Shown here piece by piece: positions 24,368-32,772 of a stretch of DNA of 64,000 nucleotides. The DNA is from JAUIJL01 sp965366625 (GTDB lineage Bacteria; Acidobacteriota; Thermoanaerobaculia; Multivoradales; J023). The number at the start of each line of letters is the position of its first letter. Position 1 is the first letter of the stretch. The notes beneath the pieces were generated by a model. It saw only the letters and a list, made by a program, of their open reading frames with translations. It did no database searches and was not told the DNA's origin. Made by a program: the position numbers and the translations under genes. The stretch lies in assembly GCA_965366625.1 (NCBI GenBank), contig CBDUGP010000014.1:55187-119186 (forward strand). Direction: 5' to 3'.

Positions 24368-25402
24368 CTGCCGGCCCGCTAGCCCGACGGGGTCACCCTC
24401 CTGAGAGTTACGACTTGGGCAGGCCGACGGTGACCCGTAAATCGTCGGGACGGACCCATCGCCGCATCGCCGCTTCGACTTTCTGTCGATCGAGATCGCG
24501 CAAGAGGGCTTCGATCCATCCCGAGCGATCCGAGGGCAGTCCGTAGACCTCGGATTCCGCCAATCGATCCGCCCGTTGACGCAGGGTTTCGCGTCGGAAG
24601 GGCTCGCGGCCCAAGAGGTAGGAGCGGGCGCTTTCGAATTCGTCGTCGCTGAATCCCTCGTCGAGCGCCCTGGCCAGCTCTTCTCGGGCGGCGCGCTCGG
24701 CTTGGGGTACTTGGTCCGGGGAGGTGGCGACATAAACGGTAAATCGGCCCGCCTCCAAGCCGGCTCCGGCCGCGGCGGAAACGTCGACCGAGTAGGCCAA
24801 ACCTTCTTGCTCCCGAATCCGGAAGGGCAATCGACCTGCCATGCCCGGCCCCGCGCCGAGCATGACGCCCGCCAGCTCGAGAGGAATTCGATCCGGATGG
24901 GCTCGGGGCACGGTGAGATGACCGAGAAAGAGGTGCGCTTGGTCGCGTCCACCGACCACCAGCTCACGGCGTAAATCTTCGCTACCCTCGATGCTCGGCG
25001 CTTCGGGCCGCTCACTCCCCTGATCGGGAAGACCCGTGGTCAGACGATCTTGGAGCCGCTGCAAAGCCGCGGATTCATCGATGTCACCGATCACCACCAA
25101 GCAACCGCCCCAGGCCTGGGCCTGTTGGTAAAAGGACCGACAATCCGCCGGTTGGATGCGCTCCAAATCTTCCCGGCTACCTTGCAGGGGTCGGCTGTAG
25201 GGATGGGGGTGGTAGAGCTGCTGGAGAAAGGCGCGGCCGGTGCGGAAATCCGGTTGGTCCAGGAGCCCTTCGAGTTCCGCTGCCGCTTGCTGACGAATCC
25301 AATGCAACCGCTGCTCGTCAAAGGCCGGCTCCAGGATCAGCTCCGCCAGCCAATCCATCGCCAGCTCCGCGTCCTCCGCCAAGGCGTCCAAGGCAATGCC
25401 CA
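24368..25402. repeat. 1,035-bp perfect direct repeat, copy B
   Basis: This is the parental copy inside the intact M16 subunit gene. Every 60-base line that I compared with 20708-21742 is identical. Recombination between the copies would delete 3,660 bp, including the whole kinase gene. Confidence 0.95.
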
Positions 25403-25673
25403 GGGTTTCGGCGCTGCCCGCGGTTTGCAGGGTCATGCCCCGGTCTTCCACATCCGTGGCCCAGCGGCTCCAATCCCGCTGCGCGGTGCCTTCGCCGAGC
25501 AAGCGGCCGGTGACCAACGACAGGCCCGGGGTCGGCTCGAGCCGCGAGCCGGCCACCAACCAAGACCGCAGGGCGACCAACGGCAATCCCGGAACGGTTT
25601 CTACCCGCACCGCCAATCGACCGATTTGATGCTGAAGCCCCGCGCTTGAACTATTGCCTTCGGAGCTGCTCAT
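24408..25673 (-). CDS. M16 family peptidase subunit, non-catalytic
   Basis: This 421-residue protein has the two-domain M16 fold, recognised from LAELILEPAFDEQRLHW, VVIGDID and the C-terminal LPFRIREQEGLAYSV (the conserved R-x5-GLAY substrate-binding element). At the position of the zinc motif it has LLGEGTAQR and no HxxEH, so it is the regulatory partner of a heterodimer, like the YmxG/PqqF-style pairs. Its ATG overlaps the stop of the catalytic subunit (ATGA), which supports assembly into one complex, probably exported or membrane-associated. The last 1,035 bases including the 3' flank are perfectly duplicated at 20708-21742. Confidence 0.88.
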   Translation of the reverse strand: MSSSEGNSSSAGLQHQIGRLAVRVETVPGLPLVALRSWLVAGSRLEPTPGLSLVTGRLLGEGTAQRDWSRWATDVEDRGMTLQTAGSAETLGIALDALAEDAELAMDWLAELILEPAFDEQRLHWIRQQAAAELEGLLDQPDFRTGRAFLQQLYHPHPYSRPLQGSREDLERIQPADCRSFYQQAQAWGGCLVVIGDIDESAALQRLQDRLTTGLPDQGSERPEAPSIEGSEDLRRELVVGGRDQAHLFLGHLTVPRAHPDRIPLELAGVMLGAGPGMAGRLPFRIREQEGLAYSVDVSAAAGAGLEAGRFTVYVATSPDQVPQAERAAREELARALDEGFSDDEFESARSYLLGREPFRRETLRQRADRLAESEVYGLPSDRSGWIEALLRDLDRQKVEAAMRRWVRPDDLRVTVGLPKS

Positions 25674-26977
25674 TCCGGTAACGACCAACCGAAGACCGAA
25701 CAGCCCTCGGGATCCAGATATTGTTGCGCGACCCTCAAGAGATCGTCGGGCGTGGCTTCAAACATGCTGTCCATATAACGCAGGGGATGCTCCAAATCGA
25801 AGAGCGTACAGGCGGTTGCCGCCAAAAAGGCCATTTGGTCGACACGCTCGTGGCCGAACAACCAATCCGCGACTTCCATGCGTCTGGCGCGGGCCAGCTC
25901 CTCGGCGGTGGGCGGCGTGGCGCGCAGCTTGGCGAGCTCCTTCAGAACCGTGGACTCGATCTCTTGCGGCTCGACCCCCGGCAGGGCTTCGGCGGCGATC
26001 ACGGCCATTCCGGGATCCAAATTTTCCTGCAAATCCGTGCTCACCCACACACATCGCTGGCCTTCGTCGACCAACGCGCGGTGTAGACGGCTCGACCGGC
26101 CCGAGCCGAGCACGCTCAACAACAGACGCAGAGCCGCGTGGTCCGGAGAGGCGCCCGAGGGCGAGGGCAACGCCAACAGCATTCTTGCCAGCTCACCTTG
26201 GGTGCGCTCAATCCGAAAGCTACCCTGGCGATGGCCGGGTTCGGCGACCGCCCGATCCGCGGAACTGCGGGCCTGGGCGGCAGTGCCGACGGCCCCGAAG
26301 CGCTCTTGCACCTCGGCCAAGGCCCGCTCCGGATCCAGGTCCCCGACGATCGATAGGACGGCATTTTCGGGCCGGTAGAGCCGCCCGTGAAAGCTGCCCA
26401 AGACTTGCCGATCAATGTCAGCCAATTCCTTGCGCGTGCCCAAGACCGATCGCCCGTAGGCATGGTCGGGAAAGAATGCCCGATGCACCGCCTCATCCAG
26501 GGCGTCCCAGGGCTCGCTCTCATACATGGAAATCTCTTCCAAAATCACCCTGCGCTCGCTGTCCAGCTCGTGGCGATCCAGCAGCAGGGATTGCATGCGA
26601 TCGAGTTCCACATCGAGGGCCAAGGTCCAACGATCCGCGGCAAAGGAGAAGTAATAGAGCGTTAGATCGTGGTTGGTAAAAGCATTGTTGGAGCCACCGA
26701 GATCCTGGGTCAGACGGTCGATCTCGCCGGCGCCGAAACCCTGGGACCCCTTGAACATCATGTGCTCGAGAAAGTGGGCCGTGCCCCCGTGACCGATGGA
26801 CTCGTCGCGGGTGCCGGCGCCATAGGCGATGGCGTGAGCGACCACCGGAGCCCGGCGGCTGGGCACCAAAATGACCGTCAAGCCGTTTTCTAATTGATGG
26901 GGCTCAGCCTTGGGAATCAAGCGGGCCACTTCGGGCAGCCCCCCACGGCGGCCCTGAACAGAGCTGGAAAATGTCAA
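25670..26977 (-). CDS. M16 family zinc metallopeptidase, catalytic subunit
   Basis: The 435-residue pitrilysin-type protein has the inverted zinc motif HFLEH (His68, Glu71, His72), followed by MMFKGS. The third ligand is a Glu about 76 residues later in VILEEISMYESEPWD. It would cleave peptides in a closed clam-shell chamber formed with the non-catalytic subunit encoded next. No signal peptide is evident. The TTG start overlaps the stop of the upstream kinase gene (TTGA) and the stop overlaps the next start (ATGA). Coupling to two kinases suggests that peptide turnover and phospho-signalling are co-regulated (inference). Confidence 0.88.
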   Translation of the reverse strand: MTFSSSVQGRRGGLPEVARLIPKAEPHQLENGLTVILVPSRRAPVVAHAIAYGAGTRDESIGHGGTAHFLEHMMFKGSQGFGAGEIDRLTQDLGGSNNAFTNHDLTLYYFSFAADRWTLALDVELDRMQSLLLDRHELDSERRVILEEISMYESEPWDALDEAVHRAFFPDHAYGRSVLGTRKELADIDRQVLGSFHGRLYRPENAVLSIVGDLDPERALAEVQERFGAVGTAAQARSSADRAVAEPGHRQGSFRIERTQGELARMLLALPSPSGASPDHAALRLLLSVLGSGRSSRLHRALVDEGQRCVWVSTDLQENLDPGMAVIAAEALPGVEPQEIESTVLKELAKLRATPPTAEELARARRMEVADWLFGHERVDQMAFLAATACTLFDLEHPLRYMDSMFEATPDDLLRVAQQYLDPEGCSVFGWSLPE

Positions 26978-29268
26978 CGTTTACGCCTCAGTTGGTATTC
27001 GATTTGGTGAATCCTCCGGCCCGCTGACGGCGCGACCACCACGGTCATTTCTAAATCCTCAAAACCCTCGGCCACGAGCCGTAGGGTGTGCGATCCCGGA
27101 TCAAGCTGCAAATTCTTACGGCTGCGCGGCAAACGAGCCCCGGGCCATTCCGACGCGTTGCCCAACCGTTTGCCGTCCAACCAGACTTCCGCGTCGGCGG
27201 GCTGACCCTCGAAGGCCACCCCCTTCGATACCCGAATGGCTTGGGGACCGCCGATAGACCGTCGAGCGTAGCGGGCCATATCCAAACGCACGGTGTGGGG
27301 ATTGCCGACACTCGAGTTGGCGTGGACCAAAACCACCAAGTCGGGAAAGCTCGGATGGACCAGGGTGATGAGGTAGTCGCCGGTTTGGGGCAATTCCATC
27401 GCCCGTCGATCCCTGCCGGGTTTGAAATCCTTGACCTGGCCCTGAACGATCGATCGATCACCCCTCGCTTGAATCTTGACGATCGTCTCCTCGGGCTCGA
27501 CCTCGAAGTAGAAACTCGTCCCGGTCGACAATTCCTCCGACGCCTGGGCTGCGGCAGCGTCGAAAGCCCGTAGTCGCCGTTGCTCTCGATCTGACCGTTC
27601 CGTCGACGGTGACGGCTCAGCGGGGGCCGGACGGCTGATCGGAGCCGACGGAGTAGGCTCGTCAGAGGATGGGGGGACAGAAGCTGAAGGATCGGAGGAC
27701 GCCGAGGCAGTGGTCGGCGGCGGAGGCTCCACAGGGGCCGGCTCAGGGGTCTTTTTCGTCGAGCTTGGAGGTGGGTCCACGGGCACCGAGCCGGCGCCGG
27801 CCGATTGGGTAGGAGCTTTCGATTCCGGCGGCGGCGGCGAGCCGATGGCGGGAGCCCCGAGGGTCAATCCAAGACCCGTGGTCGCCGGGGCGGATCCCGA
27901 TGACGGGGTTGTTTCTCCACCGGACCCGGGTTTGGAGGTCGCTTCAGATTCAGAAAATCCGGTGCCGGAACCGGGAGCCTCGGCCCTGGATGTCTCGGCC
28001 CTGGATGCCTCGGCCACGGAGGCCTCCACCACTGCCGGCGGCGACCCCTTCCCCCCGGAGGCTGCGTCGTCCCGACTGGACAACAGACGAGAGACGAAGA
28101 ATCCCCCGACCATGGCAGCCACCAGCAATAAGGAGATCCACAAAACGGCCTTGCCTCGGGTCGCGCCGGCGTAGGTGCCCGTATCCAGCGGCGAAGGTCT
28201 ATCCAGATCCCGAGTCGCGGTAGGCGCCGGCCCAACGGCGGGCGAAGGTATTCCAGCCGGAGGAATCGCAGAGGGAATAGGTGGCAACGGCGGCGGCAGG
28301 GAGCCGGACGCAATGGTGGGAGCATCTTCCATGGTCGCCGTGGGAGCGACGGCGGACCCTGAGCCCTTATATCCAGAAGATCCCGAAGGGCTGGGATGGC
28401 CAAGGGCCGTCAGGTCGAGCACCCCAGGATCCAGAGAACTCATCAGCCCGTCGATCTCCTCCACCACCGCTCCAGCGGACGGCATGCGCTTCGTCAGATC
28501 CTTGGCCAGCATGCGATCGACCAAAGCCGGCAAGCGGTCGGGCAGGCCTGGACGAAGCTGCGCAACGGCCGGCGGCTCTTTGCTCAAGATCTCAAAAATC
28601 AAGGTGCTCAAGGTATCGCCGCCGAACGGCCGCGTGCGGCACAACAGCTCGTAAAGCACGACCCCGAGGGAGAACACGTCGGACCTGCCGTCCAAGGATT
28701 CGCCTCGTACCTGCTCCGGCGACATATATTGCGGACTGCCGACCACCGAGCCCGTGCGGGTCATTTCGGTCATGCCCAAAACCTTGGCGATGCCGAAATC
28801 CGCCACCTTGGCCTCACCCGAGGGTCCGATCAGGATATTCGAAGGTTTGATGTCCCGATGCACGATGCGTTGCCCGTGAGCGTAATCGAGGGCCGAGGCC
28901 ACTTGTCGAACCAGGGTCAGCACTTGTCGCAGGGTCAGCGGCGGGGCGGCGGCCACCCGCTGGGAGAGATCCATACCCCGAACGTATTCAAAAGCCAAAT
29001 AAAGAATGCCGCCCGTTTCGTCGGCATCGAAGAGCGTCACCACGTGGGGATGCATCATTTTGCCGGCCGCCTTGGCTTCCCTCAGCAGCCGCTGCTTGCG
29101 ATCCTCGATGTCCGCCGCCGTGCCGCCCACCACCCGCACGGTTTTGATCGCCAGCTCCCGGTCGATGTGGGGATCCACCGCCAGATATACATCGCCCATG
29201 GCCCCGGAGCCCAGCAGGCTCAGGATTCGATAACGTCCGATTTGCTCGGGAATGGGCGGTGTCAACAT
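26974..29268 (-). CDS. Ser/Thr protein kinase with PEGA-like C-terminal domain
   Basis: This 764-residue kinase has its catalytic domain at the N-terminus: SGAMGDVY (21-28), Lys42, HRDIKPSN (137-144), DFG (157-159) and SPEQVRG. A Pro/Ser/Gly-rich linker precedes a membrane helix (about 375-400). A long Pro/Ser/Glu-rich segment follows, partly built of a 15-bp repeat. The C-terminus (about 600-764) is beta-rich, with DAEVWLDGKRLGNA and LDPGSHTLRLVAEGFED, typical of PEGA-like surface-binding domains. This predicts a sensor of the envelope or periplasm. The ATG is preceded at seven bases by TATTGC with no ribosome site, so it may head a leaderless operon of kinase, M16 pair and second kinase. 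Confidence 0.88.
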   Translation of the reverse strand: MLTPPIPEQIGRYRILSLLGSGAMGDVYLAVDPHIDRELAIKTVRVVGGTAADIEDRKQRLLREAKAAGKMMHPHVVTLFDADETGGILYLAFEYVRGMDLSQRVAAAPPLTLRQVLTLVRQVASALDYAHGQRIVHRDIKPSNILIGPSGEAKVADFGIAKVLGMTEMTRTGSVVGSPQYMSPEQVRGESLDGRSDVFSLGVVLYELLCRTRPFGGDTLSTLIFEILSKEPPAVAQLRPGLPDRLPALVDRMLAKDLTKRMPSAGAVVEEIDGLMSSLDPGVLDLTALGHPSPSGSSGYKGSGSAVAPTATMEDAPTIASGSLPPPLPPIPSAIPPAGIPSPAVGPAPTATRDLDRPSPLDTGTYAGATRGKAVLWISLLLVAAMVGGFFVSRLLSSRDDAASGGKGSPPAVVEASVAEASRAETSRAEAPGSGTGFSESEATSKPGSGGETTPSSGSAPATTGLGLTLGAPAIGSPPPPESKAPTQSAGAGSVPVDPPPSSTKKTPEPAPVEPPPPTTASASSDPSASVPPSSDEPTPSAPISRPAPAEPSPSTERSDREQRRLRAFDAAAAQASEELSTGTSFYFEVEPEETIVKIQARGDRSIVQGQVKDFKPGRDRRAMELPQTGDYLITLVHPSFPDLVVLVHANSSVGNPHTVRLDMARYARRSIGGPQAIRVSKGVAFEGQPADAEVWLDGKRLGNASEWPGARLPRSRKNLQLDPGSHTLRLVAEGFEDLEMTVVVAPSAGRRIHQIEYQLRRKR
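27978..28022. repeat. 15-bp tandem repeat in kinase linker
   Basis: The unit cctcggccctggatg occurs about three times, diverging in the last copy. It encodes the A-S-R-A-E type repeats of the extracytoplasmic linker. Confidence 0.75.
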
Positions 29269-29275
29269 GGTTTCG

Positions 29276-29281
29276 GCAATA
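29276..29281 (-). promoter_or_regulatory. -10-like box for kinase/M16 operon
   Basis: On the minus strand TATTGC is followed by seven bases (cgaaacc) and ATG. The spacing fits the leaderless pattern, but the hexamer is weaker than at the other sites. Confidence 0.35.
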
Positions 29282-29311
29282 GGGTCAAAGATGGAATCTC
29301 AATCGACCGGA

Positions 29312-30160
29312 TCAGGAAATGGCATCGTCGAGACGACCTTTCAGGTGAAAATCCTCGGATCCACGACGGGGGAAAACCTGCCGGCGCCACTCGGCGAATT
29401 CGCCCAGCTCCGACTGCCAAAGCAGATGGTGAAATTGGATCATCTCGTCGTCGATCCGAATCCAATTGCAGGAATTCCTCTGGCGCTCCCAACCTCGGCC
29501 CCGGCTCGAAGTCGCCGTGCCCGCGTGCACCAGCAACACCGGCTCGCTACCGGTTGGATAATACTCTTCGCTGGTGGCGACATAGGTCTGGTGTAGGTGG
29601 CCGGACAGCACCATATCCACCTTGTGGCTCGAAAACAGCTCAATCGCCTCCAAAGCCCGAGAGGATACTCGCTGGCTACCAAATCGCGGAGGAGGCGTAA
29701 GGTGGTGATGGGCGACGATGATTTTGGCTTTGTGGGCCGGAACCTCGGTCAGCAGCTCGTCCAATCGCAAGAGAGACCTGGGGGTAAAGCGACCGTCCTT
29801 GACCGTCCAATTGAAAGCCGTGTTGACACCGAGCACCACCAATTCGTCGTCTTCGAACGTCGGCTCCATGTCGTCGGCGAAATGCTTTCGATAAACGCCA
29901 AAAGGTGCGAAGGCCCGTTCATGGACCCGATAGGCGGGAACATCGTGGTTGCCGGGCACGGTCAACGTCGGCACTGGAATGCTGTCGATCCAGGCCTTGG
30001 CATTCTTGAATTGACGTATCTTCGCCCGTTGGGTCAAATCCCCAGAAATGACCACCAGATCGGGTCGGCGGCGATCGATGAGTTTGAGTAGACCGTCCGC
30101 GGGGGCCTGGAGAAATTTGGGTCCGAAATGAATGTCGGAGATGTGGAGCAGTTGACGCAC
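29312..30160 (-). CDS. metallophosphoesterase (calcineurin-like)
   Basis: The 282-residue protein has the complete dinuclear metal signature: D-x-H in HISDIHFG (residues 7-14), GD in VVISGDLTQR, GNHD in TVPGNHDVP, a His in VAHHHLTPP and GH-x-H in LSGHLHQTY. It would hydrolyse phosphomonoesters or diesters such as cyclic nucleotides or nucleotide-linked lipids; the substrate is not evident. It is cytoplasmic, with no signal peptide. The GTG start lacks an obvious ribosome site. The gene lies 17 bases after the small membrane-protein gene on the same strand and ends 43 bases before the kinase start, so co-transcription from upstream is possible. Confidence 0.88.
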   Translation of the reverse strand: MRQLLHISDIHFGPKFLQAPADGLLKLIDRRRPDLVVISGDLTQRAKIRQFKNAKAWIDSIPVPTLTVPGNHDVPAYRVHERAFAPFGVYRKHFADDMEPTFEDDELVVLGVNTAFNWTVKDGRFTPRSLLRLDELLTEVPAHKAKIIVAHHHLTPPPRFGSQRVSSRALEAIELFSSHKVDMVLSGHLHQTYVATSEEYYPTGSEPVLLVHAGTATSSRGRGWERQRNSCNWIRIDDEMIQFHHLLWQSELGEFAEWRRQVFPRRGSEDFHLKGRLDDAIS

Positions 30161-30177
30161 TCGATTTCACACCGGGA

Positions 30178-30537
30178 TCAGGTCCCGAAATCTTCCACGA
30201 ATTCCTGCACGTTGCGGCTCACTTCACCGAGCGCAAAACCGGTTAAACCGGCCAACATGCCGACACCGTGGGTACGGCCGAGCACAAATCCGCCCGCCAC
30301 GGAAATTGCCATGGCCGTTTTCGGATAGCTGCAAACCAGCCGACGCCATTCGAACCCTTCCGGCAACAGCTGATCGACGATTTCGTCAGCCCGGGTCATG
30401 GGCAGATCGTCGAAACCTGCCGCGAACGAAGCCTGAGGATCTTCTTCGTCATCGTCTTCGTAAAGCCCTTCGACGTGGGCGGCAGCCATTACCTCGTCCG
30501 CCAAATCGCCCGCATCTTGTTCATCGTGGTCGCTCAT
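30178..30537 (-). CDS. small acidic protein with C-terminal glycine-zipper membrane segment
   Basis: The protein has 119 residues. The first ~70 are very acidic (DDDEEDPQ). The C-terminus (about 70-110) holds Gly-rich hydrophobic stretches, AMAISVAGGFVLGR and GVGMLAGLTGFALGEV, which resemble the membrane anchor of the neighbouring DUF883-like protein. Both are small single-gene-unit proteins on the same strand. GGAGA lies ten bases before ATG. Function is unknown; a membrane-anchored stress or nucleoid/ribosome-associated role would follow by analogy only. Confidence 0.65.
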   Translation of the reverse strand: MSDHDEQDAGDLADEVMAAAHVEGLYEDDDEEDPQASFAAGFDDLPMTRADEIVDQLLPEGFEWRRLVCSYPKTAMAISVAGGFVLGRTHGVGMLAGLTGFALGEVSRNVQEFVEDFGT

Positions 30538-30605
30538 GGATTCTGATTCTCCGTCATTGATAACTCACATAATTCACAGAAATCTCAGGGATCTTTCAGC
30601 GAATC

Positions 30606-30619
30606 TCGACCTAGGTCGA
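30606..30619. promoter_or_regulatory. 14-bp perfect palindrome, possible operator
   Basis: TCGACCTAGGTCGA is a perfect dyad about 70 bases upstream of the small acidic membrane-protein gene. It may be a dimeric regulator site. Confidence 0.35.
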
Positions 30620-30662
30620 AAGAGGTGGGCCGACTCGGATAGGTCCGTCCGGTCGACGTAAA

Positions 30663-30693
30663 AGCTGCCCAGGGCACTCGGCTCTGGGCAGCT
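30663..30693 (-). terminator. Rho-independent terminator after DUF883-like gene
   Basis: AGCTGCCCAG (30663-30672) pairs with CTGGGCAGCT (30684-30693) in a 10-bp perfect stem, with extra GC pairing inside the loop. On the minus strand the stem runs straight into TTTTACG. Confidence 0.8.
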
Positions 30694-30746
30694 CGAAACA
30701 GGCCGCTCGCATTGCATAACGTGCGGCTTGTTCAACCGTCAGCGGC

Positions 30747-31160
30747 TCAGTCGCGACGGCCGCGAAAGAGCATGCCGATCAAGAAACCGGCACCGGCGGC
30801 GATCAATACCGCGCGACCCGGATTCTGGCGCACGAAGCTACCCAGGTCGTCCGAGACGGTGTGCATGTTGTCTTGGACTTTGGAATAACCGTCTTTCAGT
30901 TGCTCCGAGCGCACCGCGTATTGCTCTTGGGCGACTTCTTTCGCCTTCGACGCACGACGCCGAGCCGCTTCCTGAACTTCACCGAATTTTTCGTTCATAT
31001 CGACCTCTGACAGTCGCTCGTTGACTTTGCCCGCCACGTCTTGCACCCGCTCGCGGGCTTCACCGACCGCCTCGCGAGTACGATCCATCGTACCGCTCAG
31101 GGCAGTTTTCGCACGATCGAGGGTCGATCCGTTTTGGTTTCGCACACTTTCTTGAGTCAT
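30747..31160 (-). CDS. DUF883/ElaB-YqjD-like membrane-anchored helical protein
   Basis: This 137-residue protein has a long, highly charged amphipathic helix (about 10-105, heptad-rich with Lys/Glu/Arg). It ends in the characteristic C-terminal anchor QNPGRAVLIAAGAGFLIGMLFRGRRD, as in the ElaB/YqjD family. E. coli members anchor inactive ribosomes to the membrane in stationary phase. GGAGG lies five bases before ATG, which fixes the start. A TAGAAT -10 box sits about 57 bases upstream and a strong terminator follows, so it is monocistronic and probably highly expressed. Confidence 0.8.
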   Translation of the reverse strand: MTQESVRNQNGSTLDRAKTALSGTMDRTREAVGEARERVQDVAGKVNERLSEVDMNEKFGEVQEAARRRASKAKEVAQEQYAVRSEQLKDGYSKVQDNMHTVSDDLGSFVRQNPGRAVLIAAGAGFLIGMLFRGRRD

Positions 31161-31216
31161 GATGTCCTCCAAGATGAGAGACCTGCGGAAACTGATCCCG
31201 CTGGGTCGTTGTTTGA

Positions 31217-31222
31217 ATTCTA
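31217..31222 (-). promoter_or_regulatory. -10 box of DUF883-like gene
   Basis: TAGAAT on the minus strand is preceded 17 bases upstream by GAGACA as a weak -35. A leader of about 50 bases with GGAGG follows, in contrast to the leaderless genes nearby. Confidence 0.4.
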
Positions 31223-31337
31223 AACGCTTTCGGTCCCAATGTCTCTGGAACCACACGGTCTGGTGAAACACACCGTCTCGCAGACCACACCAGCGCCGAC
31301 AAAACACGTCACCGCCGTTTTCGGACCGGGGCTCCGC

Positions 31338-31343
31338 TATGAT
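31338..31343 (+). promoter_or_regulatory. -10 box of BrkB-family gene
   Basis: TATGAT lies about 57 bases before the start codon, giving a conventional leader with an AAGAGG ribosome site. Confidence 0.4.
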
Positions 31344-31399
31344 GCAGAGCATCAACCCGCTGCCGACCCGCTGCTCACCCAGCACTCCAAGAGGTGCCC

Positions 31400-32740
31400 G
31401 TGACCGATCTCGATAGCCGACTGAGCCGAATCCGTGATCGCTTCCTCGCCGCCGAGGAGCCCGAACCCGAGAACCCCACGACTTGGGCTCGTTGCCGTGC
31501 CATTGGCCGCTTTATTCTGCTTTCCACCCGCAAAGCCGACGAAGACGAGCTGTTGAACCGAAGCTCTTCCCTGGCCTTCATCACCGTGGTCAGCTTGGTG
31601 CCCCTGCTAGCGGCCCTGAGCCATTTCAGCGCGGGTTTCTTCGCCGATCGCCAAGAGCAAATGATCGAGCTGCTCAGCATGGTGTTGCCTTATACAGAAG
31701 CCACGCTGAACTCCAACCTCTCGGAATTTCTCGAACAATCCAAAAAGCTCCAGGGATTCGGCCTCGTGGCCTTCTTTTTCACGGCCTTGACCGCTTTCAG
31801 CATGATCGAGAAGAGCATCAACGACATCTGGGACGTCTCCCATCGTCGATCCCTGCGCAATCGGATCAATTCGTTCATCCTTTTGCTCTGTTGGGGCCCG
31901 CTCTTGATCGGCGCGGCGTATTCGATCCTTTTCCTATTGCGCCAAAGCCCCACCTTGGCGCCCCTTGCGGACTCCCTGCCGGTTCAATGGGCCACTTTCG
32001 CCATCACGTTGATCGGCCTGAGCATGCTCAATTGGCAAGTTCCCAATACGGACGTCCAATTTCGTAGCGCCCTCCTGGGAGGAGCATGCTCGGCGATTTC
32101 CATCGAAGCCCTCCGCCGAGGATTCGCTTTTTACGTGGAGCAGGCCCAATCGACCTCGCTCGTTTACGGCAGCTTCGGCTTCGTCCTGCTGTTCATGATC
32201 TCGATTCAATTGTCGTGGGTCATCGTGCTGGCGGGCAGCGAACTCGCCTACTGCATGCAGAATTTTCGCTTCATGTCGCGACCACGACGGGAAACCGCCA
32301 CCGTCGAAGGCGGCTGGATCGGCATTGCGGCCATGGTTCTGATCATGGATCGCTTCCGTCGACATTGCCCTTTCACACCGGGCGAATATCTGGCAGAACG
32401 CCTCAACATCTCGACCGTGGAGCTGAATAAGATGCTCCAACCCCTGCTGCAAGCGGAATACTTGCAAGAGCATGGACCGGACGCCGGGGGTTATTTGATG
32501 AGCTGTGACCCCTACCGCGTCCCCTTGGTCGAACTCTTTGAAGCTTACGAATCACAGCAGTGGTCTATTCTGTCGCGCTTACCGGAAGACGCGAGCGTCC
32601 ACCTGACCGAGCTGAGGGCCCGGCTGGTTGAGGCCAGAAAGACCTCCCTCGAAGGCCTGACCCTGGCCCAGCTGATGGACCCGGGGACCGAGGAGAGCCC
32701 ACCGGGCCCAAAAACTTCCTCCAAGACGGCCCCAGCCTGA
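31400..32740 (+). CDS. YihY/BrkB family membrane protein
   Basis: The protein has about 446 residues. Six membrane segments span roughly residues 40-290, with the BrkB pattern: the conserved SLAFITVVSLVPLLAALSHF block, then SFGFVLLFMISIQLSWVIVLAGSELAY. The C-terminal 150 residues are cytoplasmic and include a winged-helix-like stretch (ERLNISTVELNKMLQPLLQAEYLQE), often present in longer family members. Despite older RNase BN labels, the family is an inner-membrane protein of uncertain function, possibly transport or envelope maintenance. GTG at 31400 fits AAGAGG five bases upstream; GTG at 31394 is the alternative. Confidence 0.85.
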   Translation: MTDLDSRLSRIRDRFLAAEEPEPENPTTWARCRAIGRFILLSTRKADEDELLNRSSSLAFITVVSLVPLLAALSHFSAGFFADRQEQMIELLSMVLPYTEATLNSNLSEFLEQSKKLQGFGLVAFFFTALTAFSMIEKSINDIWDVSHRRSLRNRINSFILLLCWGPLLIGAAYSILFLLRQSPTLAPLADSLPVQWATFAITLIGLSMLNWQVPNTDVQFRSALLGGACSAISIEALRRGFAFYVEQAQSTSLVYGSFGFVLLFMISIQLSWVIVLAGSELAYCMQNFRFMSRPRRETATVEGGWIGIAAMVLIMDRFRRHCPFTPGEYLAERLNISTVELNKMLQPLLQAEYLQEHGPDAGGYLMSCDPYRVPLVELFEAYESQQWSILSRLPEDASVHLTELRARLVEARKTSLEGLTLAQLMDPGTEESPPGPKTSSKTAPA

Positions 32741-32772
32741 ATGCGGCGGAGCCGGATCGGATCCAGCTCGGC

